From JANXSF01 sp031394025 (GTDB lineage Bacteria; Acidobacteriota; Terriglobia; Bryobacterales; Bryobacteraceae), in the NCBI GenBank assembly GCA_031394025.1, contig JANMWO010000004.1, positions 1 to 7,575 on the forward strand: a DNA stretch of 7,575 nucleotides, in the 5' to 3' direction. Each line of letters starts with the position of its first letter. Position 1 is the stretch's first letter. The position numbers and the translations under genes are program-made. Of this stretch, positions 6,119-7,575 are shown piece after piece. The notes beneath the pieces were generated by a model that was not told the origin of the DNA, did no database searches, and worked only from the letters and a program-made list of their open reading frames with translations.

Positions 6119-7575
6119 ATGAGGGCTTTCTTACTAGTTGCGTGGATGTCAGTTGCCTTCAGCGCAACTTCCGCCATTGAGTTCAACCGCGACGTTCGGC
6201 CCATCCTTTCCGATAAGTGCTTCACCTGCCATGGTCCAGACCAGGCTAACCGCAAATCGAAACTGCGCCTGGATACAGAAGCTGGTGCCAGTTATCTGGA
6301 TAAGAAAATCATTGTGGATCGCATTCGGGCCACCAATCCGGCTTTGCGCATGCCTCCGGTTTACGCAACTAAGACTCTGAGCGAAACCGAACGAAAAACT
6401 CTGGAACAATGGGTTGCTGAAGGGACGCGCTGGGAAAAACACTGGTCGCTGGTGCCTCCTAAGGCGAGCAGCCCCAGGGATTCAATCGATCAATTCGTTG
6501 TGGCCCGTCTTCAAAAAGAAGGCCTCAAACCCAGCCCTAGGGCCGATGCCGCAAGTCTCATTCGTCGCGTTAGTTTCGATCTGACCGGGCTTCCACCCAC
6601 TCCTGCGGAAGTGGACACCTTCCTGGCCGATAAAGATCCAAAGGCTTATGCCAAGCTGGTGGACCGTCTATTAAGTTCCCCTAGATACGGGGAACGCATG
6701 GCCATTCGGTGGCTTGACGCCGCACGCTATGCCGATACCAACGGCTACCAGAGCGATGGCGAGCGCAACATGTGGCGTTGGCGCGATTGGGTGATTGAAG
6801 CTTTCAATACCAACAAGCCTTACAACGATTTCTTAACGGAACAATTGGCTGGCGACCTGATCCCCAATGCCCGGCGCAGTCAGGTGATCGCCACGGGATT
6901 TAATCGCAATCATCGGGGCAACTCCGAAGGCGGCATTATTCCAGAAGAGTACGCCGTTGAGTACGTGGTAGATCGCATTGATACGGCATCCACTGTGTTT
7001 CTGGGGCTGACTTTTGGATGTGCCCGCTGCCATGATCATAAGTACGATCCGCTGACCCAAAAAGAGTATTACCAACTTTACGCGTTCTTCAATAATATTG
7101 GCGAGTGGGGCCGCTATATAAAGTACGGCAACACCCCCCCATACATTCCCGCTCCAACGCCAGAGCAGGAACGTCAACTGGCATCCTGGGAAGCACGGCT
7201 GCTGCCTGCCGAACAGAAACTTCTACTTGCTGCACCAGCGATCAAAGAGGCGGAAAGAACTTGGGCGGCAACGGCACATCCGCCAATCACCTGGGCACCT
7301 TCCCGAGCCCTGCAAGTTCATCTGCCACTGCCAGGATTGGAAGGTCACTTTGATGGGAAACGGCAGCATGACGCGGGATTGCAAACTGCTGCTTTCGGAT
7401 ACCTCGACAAGTTCACTGTCTCTTTGTCAATGAAGGCGGATGCCTCTAGCGGAGCCATATTTTCCAGGGGCAAAGATGTTTCCGAGGAGATCGGCTATGG
7501 CCTTCATATGGTTGGCGGGAAGCTGCAGTTCCACATGACGCAACGTTGGCTGGATGACGCGCTCCGTGTGGAAAC
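6119..7575 (+). CDS. Cytochrome c (PSCyt1) / DUF1549 / LamG-like protein, 5' part
   Basis: The frame is open from ATG 6119 to the window edge (485 codons, no stop), so the gene is cut at its 3' side. A signal peptide ends near A19. Next is a PSCyt1-type cytochrome c domain with heme motif CFTCH at 34-38 and MPP at 78-80 as likely distal ligand. The DUF1549 (PSCyt2) domain spans about 123-326, with DLTGLPPTP at 154-162, SPRYGERMA at 187-195 and a second CxxCH, CARCHDHKYDP, at 301-311. A charged, helix-rich linker (about 349-382) leads into a LamG-like sugar-binding fold from about 397, continuing off the window. Full-length relatives usually add a DUF1553 domain and are often followed by a DUF1501 gene; neither can be checked here. 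The protein should be secreted; a redox role in polymer breakdown is often supposed but unproven. Confidence 0.9.
   Translation, partial: MRAFLLVAWMSVAFSATSAIEFNRDVRPILSDKCFTCHGPDQANRKSKLRLDTEAGASYLDKKIIVDRIRATNPALRMPPVYATKTLSETERKTLEQWVAEGTRWEKHWSLVPPKASSPRDSIDQFVVARLQKEGLKPSPRADAASLIRRVSFDLTGLPPTPAEVDTFLADKDPKAYAKLVDRLLSSPRYGERMAIRWLDAARYADTNGYQSDGERNMWRWRDWVIEAFNTNKPYNDFLTEQLAGDLIPNARRSQVIATGFNRNHRGNSEGGIIPEEYAVEYVVDRIDTASTVFLGLTFGCARCHDHKYDPLTQKEYYQLYAFFNNIGEWGRYIKYGNTPPYIPAPTPEQERQLASWEARLLPAEQKLLLAAPAIKEAERTWAATAHPPITWAPSRALQVHLPLPGLEGHFDGKRQHDAGLQTAAFGYLDKFTVSLSMKADASSGAIFSRGKDVSEEIGYGLHMVGGKLQFHMTQRWLDDALRVE

Noticed and set aside
6108..6122. Four-codon upstream frame (ATG GGT GAA ATA TGA) overlapping the cytochrome start
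   Set aside because: It could be a coupling device, but an ORF this short occurs easily by chance and nothing else supports it.
6833..7177. 114-residue minus-strand frame
   Set aside because: It lies antisense to the DUF1549 domain, where the plus-strand frame has the conserved CARCHDHKYDP motif.

Overview
The window looks like a bacterial chromosome of the Acidobacteriota (Bryobacterales / Solibacter type) or the Planctomycetota-Verrucomicrobiota group. The grounds are a planctomycete-type cytochrome c / DUF1549 protein, a Tat-exported sulfatase, a Tat-exported Gfo/Idh/MocA oxidoreductase, a DUF1080 protein and a DUF6677 membrane protein. The tandem LTxxQ secreted proteins tip the balance slightly towards Acidobacteriota. 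This is a judgement from gene content, not a placement. G+C looks close to one half by eye.

Region 1 (1-4260) holds three exported-enzyme genes. A sulfatase (2966 to 1395, minus) overlaps a Gfo/Idh/MocA oxidoreductase (1398 to 133, minus) by an ATGA junction. A two-domain DUF1080 (3-keto-disaccharide hydrolase family) gene runs divergently (3010-4119, plus) across a 43-base gap. All three carry twin-arginine N-termini. A plausible joint role is processing of a sulfated glycan or glycoside outside the cytoplasm: desulfation, oxidation of a sugar hydroxyl to a keto sugar, then cleavage of the keto-glycoside. The outer ends of this module are marked by related REP-like repeats arranged as inverted pairs (1-57 and 4132-4258).

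Region 2 (4330-4929, plus) is a two-gene unit of small membrane proteins: a DUF6677-like protein followed, with no gap, by a 60-residue protein with two membrane segments. It ends 3 bases from the end of an opposing gene.

Region 3 (4933-6091, minus) contains two tandem paralogous genes for small secreted helical proteins with LTxxQ-type motifs. Region 4 (6119 to the right edge, plus) is the 5' part of a large cytochrome c / DUF1549 / LamG-like protein cut by the window. It is divergent from region 3 with only 27 bases between start codons. No tRNA, rRNA, CRISPR array, transposase or phage gene was seen, and no gap without a gene exceeds 210 bases.
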